Source: Massilia cavernae
GTDB taxonomy: Bacteria; Pseudomonadota; Gammaproteobacteria; Burkholderiales; Burkholderiaceae_D
Assembly: GCF_003590855.1 (NCBI RefSeq)
Contig: NZ_QYUP01000150.1
Coordinates: 1 to 56,925, forward strand
Direction: 5' to 3'
DNA length: 56,925 nucleotides
Shown: positions 41,437-50,482 of the stretch, piece after piece
How the letters are laid out: the number at the start of each line of letters is the position of its first letter
How positions within the stretch are numbered: the first letter of the stretch is position 1
Position numbers and translations under genes: made by a program
The notes under the pieces: generated by a model
The model's database searches: none
What the model was told of the DNA's origin: nothing
What the model saw: the letters and a program-made list of their open reading frames with translations, nothing else

Positions 41437-42456
41437 ATGTTCGATCACGGCCTTATCGAAAAGTATTCGTTCGAGACCATTCCTCTCGACAGAGATTGCG
41501 TCCTCATGAGCGAAGTCTACATGGAGGAATTTTCCAAAGCGCTGGAGAACATGCTGCGGGGAGAAGAAACTAGCCCCTATGAGGTAGGCTACGTCAGTCC
41601 CGTGGCGGTCAGAAGGATCAATGGCCCGTCCATGGAATTGTCGTGGTACCCCAATACATGGGACCGGTTCCACGAAGTTTCCATCACGCTGCCCAATGAG
41701 GTGTTTAGAGCAGCGGTCGAATGCCGCGCTTACGATGTCATGCCATACATATTCGTGAGCGACGACTGGCTGGAACAGTTGCACCTGCGCGAATACTCCG
41801 TGTTTGCATTGATCGACGCGATCGGCGTCAAGCAGGCCATCGAGAATAATGCTCTCGACAGAACGAAGTTGCTGCTGCTGCGGGACAGGCTCGATGAGCT
41901 GGCCGAACGGCAGCTGGCAATCTCCTTTATCTCATTCGCTGACAGCCTTATCCTAAAAAGCAACTACGAAGTCGGCTATTTTGACAAAGGCAGGAAATGC
42001 TCATACAGACCTGAAATGCTTTTGCACGTTATTAAAGAGATCGACGGCATTTATCGGGACGTGTTGGGCTTGAGTATCTATGCCGTCCTCACACAAGGGA
42101 GCAACGAGTACTATGGGGAGTCGTTGCTGCATATTTCAAAGACCCGGAACCATGTGTGCCTCAACAGCCTGGGCGTACCATTTGCCGAATTGCTGGCGAT
42201 CGAGTCCGCTGCGAAGAAGGCGATAAAAGCCGGAGTTCATCCGCCGATGCAGTTATATCTGGACGAGCAGTATTATTTGTCGCTTAACTTCAAGTATGGT
42301 TACGATAAATCCTCGAAGCCGAAGAGCGATTATCCAGCCATCATGAAAACGCACGGGACGAACTATTACTACTCCACGTGCGACACATTGCTCTCGGTCC
42401 TGGTGAACGAGATGGATGGCTCCCCCTCCTCCCTCGTGTACCGGGAGGGGGAGTGA
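41437..42456 (+). CDS. Unknown cargo protein, weakly nucleotide-cyclase-like
   Basis: A 339-residue soluble protein in the first cargo segment. The N-terminal 120 residues have no recognisable motif (MFDHGLIEKYSFETIPLDRD). The region EYSVFALIDAIGVKQAIENNALD followed, about 45 residues later, by ISFADSLILKSNYEVG has the D-x-I-G-x and later S-F-A-D pattern of class III cyclase-like folds, in which two Asp bind metal. That likeness is weak and only a hypothesis. The low GC content compared with the chromosome suggests transfer. The final codons form a 9-bp stem (TCCCCCTCC/GGAGGGGGA, 42421-42452), which may aid termination. I cannot name its function. Confidence 0.6.
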   Translation: MFDHGLIEKYSFETIPLDRDCVLMSEVYMEEFSKALENMLRGEETSPYEVGYVSPVAVRRINGPSMELSWYPNTWDRFHEVSITLPNEVFRAAVECRAYDVMPYIFVSDDWLEQLHLREYSVFALIDAIGVKQAIENNALDRTKLLLLRDRLDELAERQLAISFISFADSLILKSNYEVGYFDKGRKCSYRPEMLLHVIKEIDGIYRDVLGLSIYAVLTQGSNEYYGESLLHISKTRNHVCLNSLGVPFAELLAIESAAKKAIKAGVHPPMQLYLDEQYYLSLNFKYGYDKSSKPKSDYPAIMKTHGTNYYYSTCDTLLSVLVNEMDGSPSSLVYREGE

Positions 42457-42487
42457 TCTGCAGGCGCGACGCCGTGCTTCCCGATGG

Positions 42488-42850
42488 TCACCCGCACGCG
42501 CCGACGAAGCCGCAATTGTCGCAGCGCTCGCAGCCGTCGACCTTGCGTACCGATGGGGCGCCGCAATCGCCGCATTTGGTCCCGCCAAAAGCCGGGCCGG
42601 GGCCGACCCGCGCCGGCGCCTGCAGCTTGCCGCCCTCCGCGCACGCCGTTCCCGCCCTGTGCGCCGCCAGCGTGCGGCCAGTTCCGCGACCGGCACCTGG
42701 TTGCCGTCCGCATCCAGGAAGCCTCGCCGGTACAGCATTTTCTGGAGCGTATGCGCGATCGCCGCCACTTCGGAGTCGTGGTAACGCTGGGCCTGGCCGC
42801 CATCGGCGCGCGGCGCAAGGCCGCCGCGCACCGGTCCCTTCTTCTAGGCC
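42488..42850 (-). pseudogene. nrdJ: C-terminal fragment of adenosylcobalamin-dependent ribonucleotide reductase (nrdJ)
   Basis: The minus strand encodes QRYHDSEVAAIAHTLQKMLYRRGFLDADGNQVPVAELAARW in one frame, then about 15 residues on, in the next frame, AEGGKLQAPARVGPGPAFGGTKCGDCGAPSVRKVDGCERCDNCGFVGACG and a stop. The Cys-rich ending (CxxC repeated) is the tail of class II ribonucleotide reductase NrdJ that recycles the active-site disulfide. A frameshift near 42645 separates the two, and a stop codon lies upstream at about 42846. No catalytic part is present. It is a decayed fragment left between a cargo gene and unrecognised DNA. Confidence 0.75.
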
Positions 42851-42856
42851 ACAGCG

Positions 42857-43343
42857 CGCATGATCGTTGTTGAGTGACCAGCGCTGCACCTTTGGGATGG
42901 GCCTACGTCCTGCTTCGTAGGGAGCAATCCAAACGAACGTGTAACAGGCTGGCAGGTCTTCCGGCTGCAGATCGAGCGGACACTTCCCGCGTTGCTTCGA
43001 GGCTCCCAAAATTTCGTTGATCTGGCCGGGTGTTGCGATTCGCTGCCGGAGCCGGAGCCGAGGCCAGGCCAAGACCAAGGCTGTCCCCTTCGGCTGACCG
43101 TACGCAGGGCGTCAGCGGCCCTGCTTCCTACACAAAATTAGGGCATGAACTTGTATCCATCGCAATTCTGTGGTTCAATAAAAAGAGGGGCAGTCAGGTC
43201 CTGGTTCCAGCCGCGCAAGGTAATAGCCAAATTAACTGAATTGAGCTGTAAGCGACATTTATCCAACCCGGATTTGTTAATCCGATCGTGTAAGTCAGGC
43301 AATGCGCGGCGTCTGTCGAACCTACACCGATACGGAGAAGCAA
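42857..43343. other. Cargo DNA without recognised gene
   Basis: About 490 bases between the nrdJ remnant and the next operon. A minus-strand frame (ending in ACYTFVWIAPYEAGRRPIPKVQRW) runs through part of it into the nrdJ region in the wrong frame and is not recognised. The 3-prime third has AT-rich sequence likely to include the promoter of the following operon. Confidence 0.4.
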
Positions 43344-44357
43344 ATGCCAGCTCAGCACCTCATTCCTGACCACGTCCGGAAATCCCTGCCCCCTGAAGTT
43401 ATCCGCGCCGTAGAGCTCGCTCTGAGCGACTTCGCGATCCCTGATCCTGTCCTCACGCCCGACGTTAAAGCCTTCGCCAAGGCGATCCGTAAGGCTGGCC
43501 TCGGCCTGAGCACGGAGATCAAGTACATTCCCGCGCTGAATGCGGCCGCGCTCACCCTCGTCGGCCGACCATGGCAGGACGCGGAGCGATCGCTGGCCAC
43601 TGCGCCCGCCCCATTTTCGATCTCGCTCTATGTTCTCGGTGGCCAGCACCGTCCCCAGGTATTCCCGATCGCGTCGATCGGCGAAATGGCCGACGGCGCG
43701 ATCAAGCAGATCCTGCAACAGGCCCAGGCGTCCCGCGGTGCCGTGATTGACATCGAGCGCTTCCCGTCTGGCCTGAAAATTACCGCCGTCGACCGCGATC
43801 GCCCGACCTTCGTGATCGAATGCCGCAGCCCTCTTACGCCAGAAGACCAGGCGCATTTCATGCATCGCCTGGTTGACGTGCTTGGTGAGCGCGCGCCGGC
43901 GCTGCTCGTCAACAATGCGCTGCTTCCGGCCAATCCAAAGCAAAAGCCGTACACCCAAGCCTTCTTCCAGCTCAACGCGGCACATGGGCCGTACCGATCT
44001 GGTCGCCTGGTCGGCGAGCTAGATCTGGCTGAGCAGTTTCATCTTCTTCACGTACCTGAGCTTGGCGAACATTATTCCGACACTACCAGTTCGCGGCTCG
44101 GTGCAGTCAAACTGCAGGTTGGGTTTCGCACGTACAACCAGCCCTTCCCGCGTGACTACGCACCCGTCACAGCGGCGCAGCTGGCCACACTGGTCTCGCG
44201 ATACATCCGCTGGCGTGACGCGGTCGGCCCCGAGTTCGCTGAGCTGGTCGCTACCTTGAAAGCACGCCGGCGCTCGCCGCCCTTGGCCGCGGCGCAGTTG
44301 GCGCACGATCGTGGCCGCGCGGCTCTCGCGGTCCACGTGCGCGCCCTTCTGCCCTGA
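43344..44357 (+). CDS. Unknown cargo protein, first of a two-gene operon
   Basis: A 337-residue soluble protein: MPAQHLIPDHVRKSLPPEVIRAVELALSDFAIPDPVLTPDVKAFAKAIRKAGLGLSTEIKYIPALNAAALTLVG at the N terminus, then IKQILQQAQASRGAVIDIERFPSGLKITAVDRDRPTFVIECRSPL, and a helical/basic C terminus (ATLKARRRSPPLAAAQLAHDRGRAALAVHVRA). No family is recognised. ACGGAGAAG precedes the ATG at 43344. The stop is two bases before the next gene's ATG, so the two are surely co-transcribed. It lies in cargo between two IS91-like copies. Confidence 0.65.
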   Translation: MPAQHLIPDHVRKSLPPEVIRAVELALSDFAIPDPVLTPDVKAFAKAIRKAGLGLSTEIKYIPALNAAALTLVGRPWQDAERSLATAPAPFSISLYVLGGQHRPQVFPIASIGEMADGAIKQILQQAQASRGAVIDIERFPSGLKITAVDRDRPTFVIECRSPLTPEDQAHFMHRLVDVLGERAPALLVNNALLPANPKQKPYTQAFFQLNAAHGPYRSGRLVGELDLAEQFHLLHVPELGEHYSDTTSSRLGAVKLQVGFRTYNQPFPRDYAPVTAAQLATLVSRYIRWRDAVGPEFAELVATLKARRRSPPLAAAQLAHDRGRAALAVHVRALLP

Positions 44358-44359
44358 CC

Positions 44360-45436
44360 ATGGCGCTTGGGACCGACTTCATCGCCGCCGTAATCGACCG
44401 CGCACACCTTGCAGAGGCAAGCGCGGCCGTGCGCAGCGCCGCGCTCGCTCAGGTGTCAGACCATGTCGCGGCGATGAAGTCCCGACTCGAATCATCTCGC
44501 CCCGGCATTCTGGCCTGGCTCGATAAAAATCAGCATGCACGCGTGTGGCCGATGCCGCACCCGATGATGGGCGTGCTGGGAGATCATGACGTTGCACCGC
44601 TCGGCTACTGGGAGCACAGCAAGGACGTCGTTGGGGCGACAGGGCGCTACACGGCGCTCGAATACAGTGCTCGTATTGACACAATGGGTTTGACAAATGC
44701 ACTCAAACGGAACTCGATTAAGACTTCTATCCCGTGCCCAGTGTGCTCGCAACCGGCTGCTGTCGCCGTTACGATTCTGCCCGCAGACGAATCGTTCGGC
44801 GTGTGGTCCCTCGAGTGCAGTACTTGCGGCCATAAGGAAGCGGTGCAGGATGCCCCGGACATGTCTTTCACGGCTAGTGCGCCGGCCCTTACCTGCAAGT
44901 GCAAGGCATGCGCCGCACGTGGCGACGAACTGTTCAGCGTTTATGGGCCCAGGGCGACCCGATTTCCGGAGCTCATGGACAATGTCCTGATCGAGGCAGC
45001 AGGCCGCCTGATGGGCCATGAGCCTGGCTGGACCCTAGCGCACGATGGGACGGCACACTTCGGAGAGGGGCTGGCCGGCCGTTACTTCGAGGTTCCGGTG
45101 CAGGTCGCCGCAGGCACTGCACGAGGGTCATTTTACTCGTCGCTCCCTGCAGACGTAAAAGCACAGCTGGGAAGCAGCGGCGTTTTTTCTGCACTGCTCG
45201 AACGCACCTACGGGGTAGACCCACAACTGTCGTACTGTGCGATCCCAGCCTTTGATGGGTCTGCTGGCTGGCAGCATACGTTTTCGATGGCGCGCGTCGG
45301 CTTCGATCCCAGCGATGGTCAGTCGTTTCTCCTCTGGGCTGAGCACGCCGTGGCATTCGCGCTCAGTGGCACACTGGTGCTTCCCATGTTGGTCACGGTA
45401 CCCGAACCGTCTCGCCTCGTGGACGCGCCGGCGTAA
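44360..45436 (+). CDS. Unknown cargo protein with zinc-ribbon-like cysteines
   Basis: A 358-residue protein. The N-terminal 100 residues are helical (AVIDRAHLAEASAAVRSAALAQVSDHVAAMKSRLESSRPGILAWLDKN) followed by GYWEHSKDVVGATGRYTALEYSARI. The middle has a CPVC ... CSTC pair about 30 residues apart (near 126 and 155) and a CKCKACAARGD cluster near 186, so one or two zinc ribbons are likely. The C terminus has FLLWAEHAVAFALSGTLVLPML. It is translated right after the preceding gene. No named family is recognised; nucleic-acid binding would fit zinc ribbons but is guesswork. Confidence 0.65.
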   Translation: MALGTDFIAAVIDRAHLAEASAAVRSAALAQVSDHVAAMKSRLESSRPGILAWLDKNQHARVWPMPHPMMGVLGDHDVAPLGYWEHSKDVVGATGRYTALEYSARIDTMGLTNALKRNSIKTSIPCPVCSQPAAVAVTILPADESFGVWSLECSTCGHKEAVQDAPDMSFTASAPALTCKCKACAARGDELFSVYGPRATRFPELMDNVLIEAAGRLMGHEPGWTLAHDGTAHFGEGLAGRYFEVPVQVAAGTARGSFYSSLPADVKAQLGSSGVFSALLERTYGVDPQLSYCAIPAFDGSAGWQHTFSMARVGFDPSDGQSFLLWAEHAVAFALSGTLVLPMLVTVPEPSRLVDAPA

Positions 45437-45918
45437 AGCCGAGGTCTATGTGCAGAGCCGACTCGCAGTCGGCTTGCACTGCCCTTTGAGGAACTCGGTC
45501 GCCACCTTGAACTGCAACCACGCCGTCGTGCGCTTTCCCGCCCAGCACGGCGCCCCGTGTATGGTTCAGCCGTCGTTATTTGTTGTTCCTGAGGCGCAGG
45601 CGCTTAAGAGGAGTGGGTGTTCGTGGTCGAGTCACCGCTGGCCGAGCCGGTCGACTGGACGATCCGTCTGCACGCGGACCCGACTTCCCAAGCCGGGCCG
45701 TGGTCGACCAGAAGCACTGCCTGTTCTTCGAAGCAGTCACATGGTCGCTGGCCCAGACAATGGCGACGCTCGAGCAGATCGAGTGTGTAGCGCTGGCCGG
45801 GTAGGATAAGTGATACCGCTAGGCGTGTGGCGGCAGCTTGGGAATTCCTTCACGCAGGGTTCTTCGGCCAGCATGCTGGGTAGCGCCGCGAGCAAGTCGC
45901 CTTGCCGGCGTCCGCAAC
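45437..45918. other. Cargo tail with a decayed small ORF and a hairpin
   Basis: After the two-gene operon there is a 7-bp hairpin (AGCCGAC/GTCGGCT, 45456-45474) without T-run. Further on, a frame from about 45617 reads VFVVESPLAEPVDWTIRLHAD and, if one C is added to the CCC near 45680, continues PDFPSRAVVDQKHCLFFEAVTW to a stop at 45804. This is probably a frameshifted small gene of about 62 residues with an AGGAG site in front. The remaining bases up to the next IS91-like copy show nothing further. Confidence 0.4.
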
Positions 45919-46034
45919 CGTTAAGGGTTGTCCGATGTCGGCCGCTTCCACAGGCCTGAACGGATGCGCGCAAGCGTTCGCGGCCGGCGTTGGGCAAGCC
46001 GCGAAGGAGGAAACCGCGGGAAGTTTAGTTGTCG

Positions 46035-46280
46035 TCAGCTTTTGCCACAGGCTATGGCGATTTTACCGGCGCTGTTGGCTGGGAAGGTGCCAGTTGGAGC
46101 GGGCGACTTGGCATCGATGGCGTATATGAGACCTGAAACGGTTACGGGATCGTCGCCTGTTCGGTGGTTAATCGATTGAAATTGAGACGCTGCGGCAGGA
46201 CAGGCAAAGGATCTCCGCATCGGTCTCGGCCGACGGTCGACGCGCTTGTGGCGCAAGCCTATGTTGCTGGTGTCGCTCAT
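46035..46280 (-). CDS. Third small ORF of the IS91-like element (copy 2)
   Basis: An 81-residue frame overlapping the transposase stop. It begins MSDTSNIGLRHKRVDRRPRPM and continues to VSGLIYAIDAKSPAPTGTFPANSAGKIAIACGKS. The tail looks more like a real protein than that of copy 1, which is frameshifted after residue 43. No family is recognised; coding status is uncertain. Confidence 0.35.
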   Translation of the reverse strand: MSDTSNIGLRHKRVDRRPRPMRRSFACPAAASQFQSINHRTGDDPVTVSGLIYAIDAKSPAPTGTFPANSAGKIAIACGKS

Positions 46281-47458
46281 GGCGGTGCTCCCTGGTGCCG
46301 TGCTGGTGCCTGAATTGCTTTGATCGGCAAGAAGATGGCGGTGATCGCCATCGGCGCGCCGCAGTGCCGGCAAATGAATATCGTCGAATTGCGCTCGACA
46401 GGCTGTGTGTCGACGGCGGGCGCCGGGACGCGCAGTAATGCGCGCGCCTTGGCCAGATTGGCCTTGTGTCCCGCGTTGGCGAATAGCCCGTAGTGCCGGA
46501 TCCGGTGGAAGCCGCTGGGCAGGACGTGCAGCAGGAACCGGCGCATGAACTCGTCCGCGCCGAGCGTCATTGTCTTGCGCGTCTGATCCTTGGCGCGGTA
46601 GTCCTTCCAGCGAAATGTCACGCTGCGCCCGTCCATGGCGACCAGCCGCCGGTTCGAGATCGCGACCCGATGCGTGTAGCGCGATAGGTAGGCCAGCACC
46701 GCCTCGGGCCCGGCGAACGGACGTTTGGCGTAGACCACCCACTCGCAACGCCGCAGCGGCGCCATCCAGCGCGCGAAGGCGGTCGGTTCCGCCAGCGCCG
46801 CATGCTCGCCGAGGAAACGTAACTGGCCGGCGCGATGGGCCGCGCCCAGCGCTTCGAGGAAGCGCCGCCGGAACAAGCGCGAGAGCACGCGCACCGGCAG
46901 GAAGAATCCCCGCCTGCAGGCGACCCAGCGCTCGCCGTCCTGCGACAGGCCGCCGCCGGGGACGATGCCGTGCACATGGGGATGGTGGGTCAGCGCCGAA
47001 CCCCAGGTGTGCAGCACCAGCGTGGCGCCGATGCGCGCGCCCAGGTGCTTGGGATCTGCGGCGATGGTGCACAGCGTCTGCGCCGTGACCTCGAACAGTA
47101 GTCGGTAGAGCACGCTTTTGTTGTGCCAGGCGAGCGCGGCGACCGCCGCCGGCAGGGTGAAGACGACATGGTAGTACTCGACCGGCAGCAACTCGTTGCG
47201 GCGCGCTTCAAGCCAGCGGCGCGCGGTGCTGGCCTGGCACTTCGGGCAGTGGCGATTGCGGCAGGAGTTGTAGGCGATGTCGACGTGTTCGCAGGCGCCG
47301 CAGCGCAGCGCGTGCCCGCCCAGCGCCGCGCTGCGGCACTGCTCGATGGCCGACATGACCTTGAGCTGGCCCAGGCTCAGGTGCCCGCGTCGGGCTTGTC
47401 GCCAAGCCGGACCGTGGGCGCGGAAGATGTCCGCGACCTCCAGGCCGGGGGGCTCCAT
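46277..47458 (-). CDS. IS91-family transposase (copy 2)
   Basis: A 393-residue transposase nearly identical to the 39136-40317 copy. It differs in a few residues, such as MEPPGLEVADIF at the start, RCGACEHVDIAYNSC and MDGRSVTFRWKDYRAKDQTRKTM. The zinc cluster, HxH and catalytic tyrosine region are all intact, so it should be active. The ATG at 47458 lies nine bases past the integrase stop. Confidence 0.92.
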   Translation of the reverse strand: MEPPGLEVADIFRAHGPAWRQARRGHLSLGQLKVMSAIEQCRSAALGGHALRCGACEHVDIAYNSCRNRHCPKCQASTARRWLEARRNELLPVEYYHVVFTLPAAVAALAWHNKSVLYRLLFEVTAQTLCTIAADPKHLGARIGATLVLHTWGSALTHHPHVHGIVPGGGLSQDGERWVACRRGFFLPVRVLSRLFRRRFLEALGAAHRAGQLRFLGEHAALAEPTAFARWMAPLRRCEWVVYAKRPFAGPEAVLAYLSRYTHRVAISNRRLVAMDGRSVTFRWKDYRAKDQTRKTMTLGADEFMRRFLLHVLPSGFHRIRHYGLFANAGHKANLAKARALLRVPAPAVDTQPVERNSTIFICRHCGAPMAITAIFLPIKAIQAPARHQGAPP

Positions 47459-47467
47459 GGCGCCTCC

Positions 47468-48334
47468 CTATGCCGGCTGCAAGGTGTCGAGCGGGCTGAT
47501 CACTTCGCGCAATAGATCGGTGGCGACTTGGGCGTACAGCGCGGTCGTGTCGAGCCGCTTGTGGCCGAGCAGGGTCTGGATCACCCTGATGTCGACCTTC
47601 TGCTCCAGCAGATGGGTGGCGAAGCTGTGGCGCAAGATGTGCATGGACACATGCTTGTCGATGCGCGCCAGGTCGGCGGCGGCGTGGATGGCGCGGTTCA
47701 GCTGCCGTACGCCGAGTGGGTCGACGGGATTCTGTCCGGGGAACAACCATCCGCCGTGCAGGATCTTGCCTTCGGCGCGCGCCGTCCTCCACCAGGCACG
47801 CAGGCAGTCGAGCAGCGCCGGTGACAGCATGGCGTAGCGGTCCTTGTGCCCTTTGCCTTGTTCCACGCGCAAGACCATGCGCCCGCTGTCGACATCGGTC
47901 ACCTTGAGCCCGACCACTTCGCTCGCTCGCAGGCCGGCGCCGTAGGCGACCGACAATGCCGCCCGGTACTTGGGACTGCACGCCGAGGCGATCAGGCGCG
48001 CGGCTTCGTCCCGACTGAGCACTTGGGGGAGCTTGCGGGGAACCGGTACGGGATGCATCCTGGCCATTAGTTCGGGATGGTGGACGGTGACTTCGAAAAA
48101 AAACTTCAATCCGGTGATCGTCACGTTCAAGGCGCTCGACGTAAAGCCTTGTTCGACCAGATGCAATTGGAACAAGCGCAGATCCTCGCTCGTGGCCGTG
48201 TCGGGCGGGCGGCCCAGGAAGGCGGCCAGCCGCCGCACGTGCAGCAGGTAGGCCGATTGGGTCTTGGGTGCGAGCTTGCGCATCCGCATGTCGTCGATCA
48301 TGCGTTGGCGCAGCGGGGTGATGGCTTGAGTCAT
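47468..48334 (-). CDS. Tyrosine recombinase/integrase (copy 2)
   Basis: A 288-residue recombinase almost identical to copy 1. Two differences are GFTSSALNV here versus GFTSNALNV, and IDKHVSMHIL versus IDKRVSMHIL. The truncated third copy shares both copy 2 forms. The Arg, Lys, HxxR, His and Tyr catalytic residues are present. Confidence 0.92.
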   Translation of the reverse strand: MTQAITPLRQRMIDDMRMRKLAPKTQSAYLLHVRRLAAFLGRPPDTATSEDLRLFQLHLVEQGFTSSALNVTITGLKFFFEVTVHHPELMARMHPVPVPRKLPQVLSRDEAARLIASACSPKYRAALSVAYGAGLRASEVVGLKVTDVDSGRMVLRVEQGKGHKDRYAMLSPALLDCLRAWWRTARAEGKILHGGWLFPGQNPVDPLGVRQLNRAIHAAADLARIDKHVSMHILRHSFATHLLEQKVDIRVIQTLLGHKRLDTTALYAQVATDLLREVISPLDTLQPA

Positions 48335-48517
48335 GATGCTGCTCCTGTTGGAATGAGGCCGATTGCCTCATTAACCAACATAGGGAACAGTTTAGAATTG
48401 CATAAGAAACCCCTGTCGACGACGACTCGCCGGCAGCGCCGAAGTCCAACTACCGCGCGAGCGGTTTAGTCCCTCGGCCAGGAGCGGTCTGACGAATTCA
48501 CGCTTGATGGAGCTCGC

Positions 48518-48736
48518 ATGAAGGAATTGAGGTTTAATGTTTTTGGAACACTCATCGCTGTAACCGGCGCTTCAGGGGCATGGCGTGCCTTTCACCTTGG
48601 CTCCGAGGGAAAGCGTAGGCCAGCCGACTTCATTGTGCCGGATGACGTCGCAGAGCATGAGCTATGCGAATACCTGGCTGACCTATTCCACGAGCACGCG
48701 ACGCCTCGAAATAACACGGCAACTCAAATATCTTGA
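48518..48736 (+). CDS. Small DUF7661-like protein
   Basis: A 72-residue protein: MKELRFNVFGTLIAVTGASGAWRAFHLGSEGKRRPADFIVPDDVAEHELCEYLADLFHEHATP. The fold-like pattern (short strand, WRAF, a PADFIVPDDVAEHELCEYLADLFHE helix) resembles small proteins of the DUF7661 kind, from memory and not checked. GGAGCTCGC precedes the ATG. It lies 45 bases past IS91-like copy 2 and upstream of a PIN-like gene broken by an IS66 insertion, in the same strand, so the two may have formed an operon, perhaps antitoxin-toxin like; that is inference. Confidence 0.65.
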   Translation: MKELRFNVFGTLIAVTGASGAWRAFHLGSEGKRRPADFIVPDDVAEHELCEYLADLFHEHATPRNNTATQIS

Positions 48737-49037
48737 TGTCCATGTTCGGCCAATAGCAGACACCGAATCCTGTCATGCGCAGAACGTCTATAGGTTTTAC
48801 TTTAAGTTGTAAGTCTAAGCCGGTGGCTTAAATTTAATGGAGATTGTCGAAATGCCCGTCGAGTTCTTCTCTACACCGTCTGAGGTTCGCGTCAGGCAGT
48901 CCTTCGTTTCCCCGACAGTATATCTCGATCACTGGGCGATTCGGCTGTTCAGTGATGACTTGGTTGTAACTATTCAGCCTGAATGAACACGGCAATGAGC
49001 AGTTGTAAACTATTGGCTATTGCCGCATCATGTCGGC

Positions 49038-50450
49038 ATGCCACCGAAACCGCCTCGTCCCGACCTCACGCAGCTGTCCGATACCGACAAGGATCGTCTC
49101 ATCGACGTGCTCTTTGCACGCATGGATGCGCTTGAGGCAAAGCTGGGAATGAACAGCCAGAATTCGAGCAAGCCACCATCCTCGGATGGACTGGCCAAGA
49201 AGCAGAAGACTAGCTCGTTGCGCGGCAAGTCTGGCAAGGCGGTTGGCGGCCAACCGGGCCATAAAGGCAGTACACTCAAGCGGGTGGCCGAGCCCACCAG
49301 TACGAAGGATTATCCGCCGCCGTCGCATTGCAACCGCTGCCACAGTGCGCTGGCGCTCGAACAGGCGCAGGTGCTGGAGCGCCGCCAGGTATTCGATGTG
49401 CCTGCGATGAGCTTCGAGGTGGTGGAACACCGTGTCTACACGGTGGTCTGCGCCTGCGGTCAGCGGCACGACAGCGTATTCCCGGCTGCGGTCGGCGACC
49501 TTGCGCAATACGGCCCGAACGTGCGCGCACTGGGCGTGCATCTGACCCAGGGCCAGATGCTGCCATATGCCCGCGCCGCCGAGTTGATTGGCGAGATGAC
49601 GGGCTTGTCTGTGTCGCCAGCAACCCTGCTTGCCTGGGTTGGCGAAGCGAGCCTGGCCCTGCAGGGTACAGCCGACCTGATAGCGCGGCAATTGCACCAC
49701 GCGCCAGTGCTGTGCGCCGACGAATCGGGCTTGCGCGTGGATGGCAAACTGCACTGGATGCATGTGGCGGCCACGGCGGAACTGACCTGGTATGGCATGC
49801 ACGCAAAGCGCGGCCTGGATGCCATCGTCGCGCATGGCATTCTCCCCAAACGCATCGGCGTTCTGGTGCATGATTGCTGGGCCCCTTACTGGAAACTCGA
49901 CGATGGCCTGCATGCCTTGTGCAATGCCCATCTCCTTCGAGAACTGGTGTATGCGCAGGAAGTGACTGGCCAGCAATGGCCGACCGCCATGACGGAACTG
50001 CTGCTCAACGCCCAACGACTGAGCGCGGCGGCGCGACAGCAGGGCCGGCCATTTGATGCCGATGCCATCGCCGCCTTCACCATCGTCTACAACGACATCG
50101 TGCGCCAAGGGGAGCAATTGAACCCTCCCCAACTCAAACCAGACGGATCATCCGGTCGCTGCAAGCAATCCGACGCCTATAACTTGCTGCGCCGCTTCCG
50201 GCTGCACGCCGATGCTATCTTGCGCTTCATCGCCGATCCGACCGTCCCGTTCTCCAACAATATTGCCGAGCGGGCCGTCCGCATGCCCAAGGTCAAACAA
50301 AAAATATCGGGATGCTTCCGCACCATTGCCGGCGCCGACAATTTCTGCATCATTCGCTCCTGCCTCGACACGCTACGCAAACAGGGGCACAGCATGCTGG
50401 AAGTGCTACGCCGCGCATTTACTGGCGATCCGATCATGCCAGCTGCGTAG
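49038..50450 (+). CDS. IS66-family transposase (TnpC-type)
   Basis: A 470-residue DDE transposase. The N terminus has the LEAKLGMNSQNSSKPPSSDGLAKK segment typical for the family, a KAVGGQPGHKGSTLKRV linker, a CNRCHSAL zinc region and then CGQRHDSVFP. The core has APVLCADESGLRVDGKLHWMHV (first Asp about 233), IGVLVHDCWAPYWKLDDGLHALCNAHLLREL (second Asp, near 283) and SNNIAERAVRMPKVKQKISGCFR (Glu near 416). The ATG at 49038 is preferred to the TTG at 49020. All catalytic residues are present. Confidence 0.93.
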   Translation: MPPKPPRPDLTQLSDTDKDRLIDVLFARMDALEAKLGMNSQNSSKPPSSDGLAKKQKTSSLRGKSGKAVGGQPGHKGSTLKRVAEPTSTKDYPPPSHCNRCHSALALEQAQVLERRQVFDVPAMSFEVVEHRVYTVVCACGQRHDSVFPAAVGDLAQYGPNVRALGVHLTQGQMLPYARAAELIGEMTGLSVSPATLLAWVGEASLALQGTADLIARQLHHAPVLCADESGLRVDGKLHWMHVAATAELTWYGMHAKRGLDAIVAHGILPKRIGVLVHDCWAPYWKLDDGLHALCNAHLLRELVYAQEVTGQQWPTAMTELLLNAQRLSAAARQQGRPFDADAIAAFTIVYNDIVRQGEQLNPPQLKPDGSSGRCKQSDAYNLLRRFRLHADAILRFIADPTVPFSNNIAERAVRMPKVKQKISGCFRTIAGADNFCIIRSCLDTLRKQGHSMLEVLRRAFTGDPIMPAA

Positions 50451-50482
50451 CGGCCGAACAGTTAACAATCGCATTCAATACC

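Larger units (their letters stand above)
45919..48472 (-). mobile_element. IS91-like element, full copy 2
   Basis: A second 2554-bp copy in the same orientation as copy 1 and exactly the same length, with the same terminal sequences. Nucleotide differences are scattered through it (for example GGCCTGAACGG here versus GACCTGAATTG in copy 1). GTCCGC (45910) and AGCGGTC (48484) lie just outside. With copy 1 it flanks a 4.6-kb cargo and could move or recombine with it. Confidence 0.88.
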
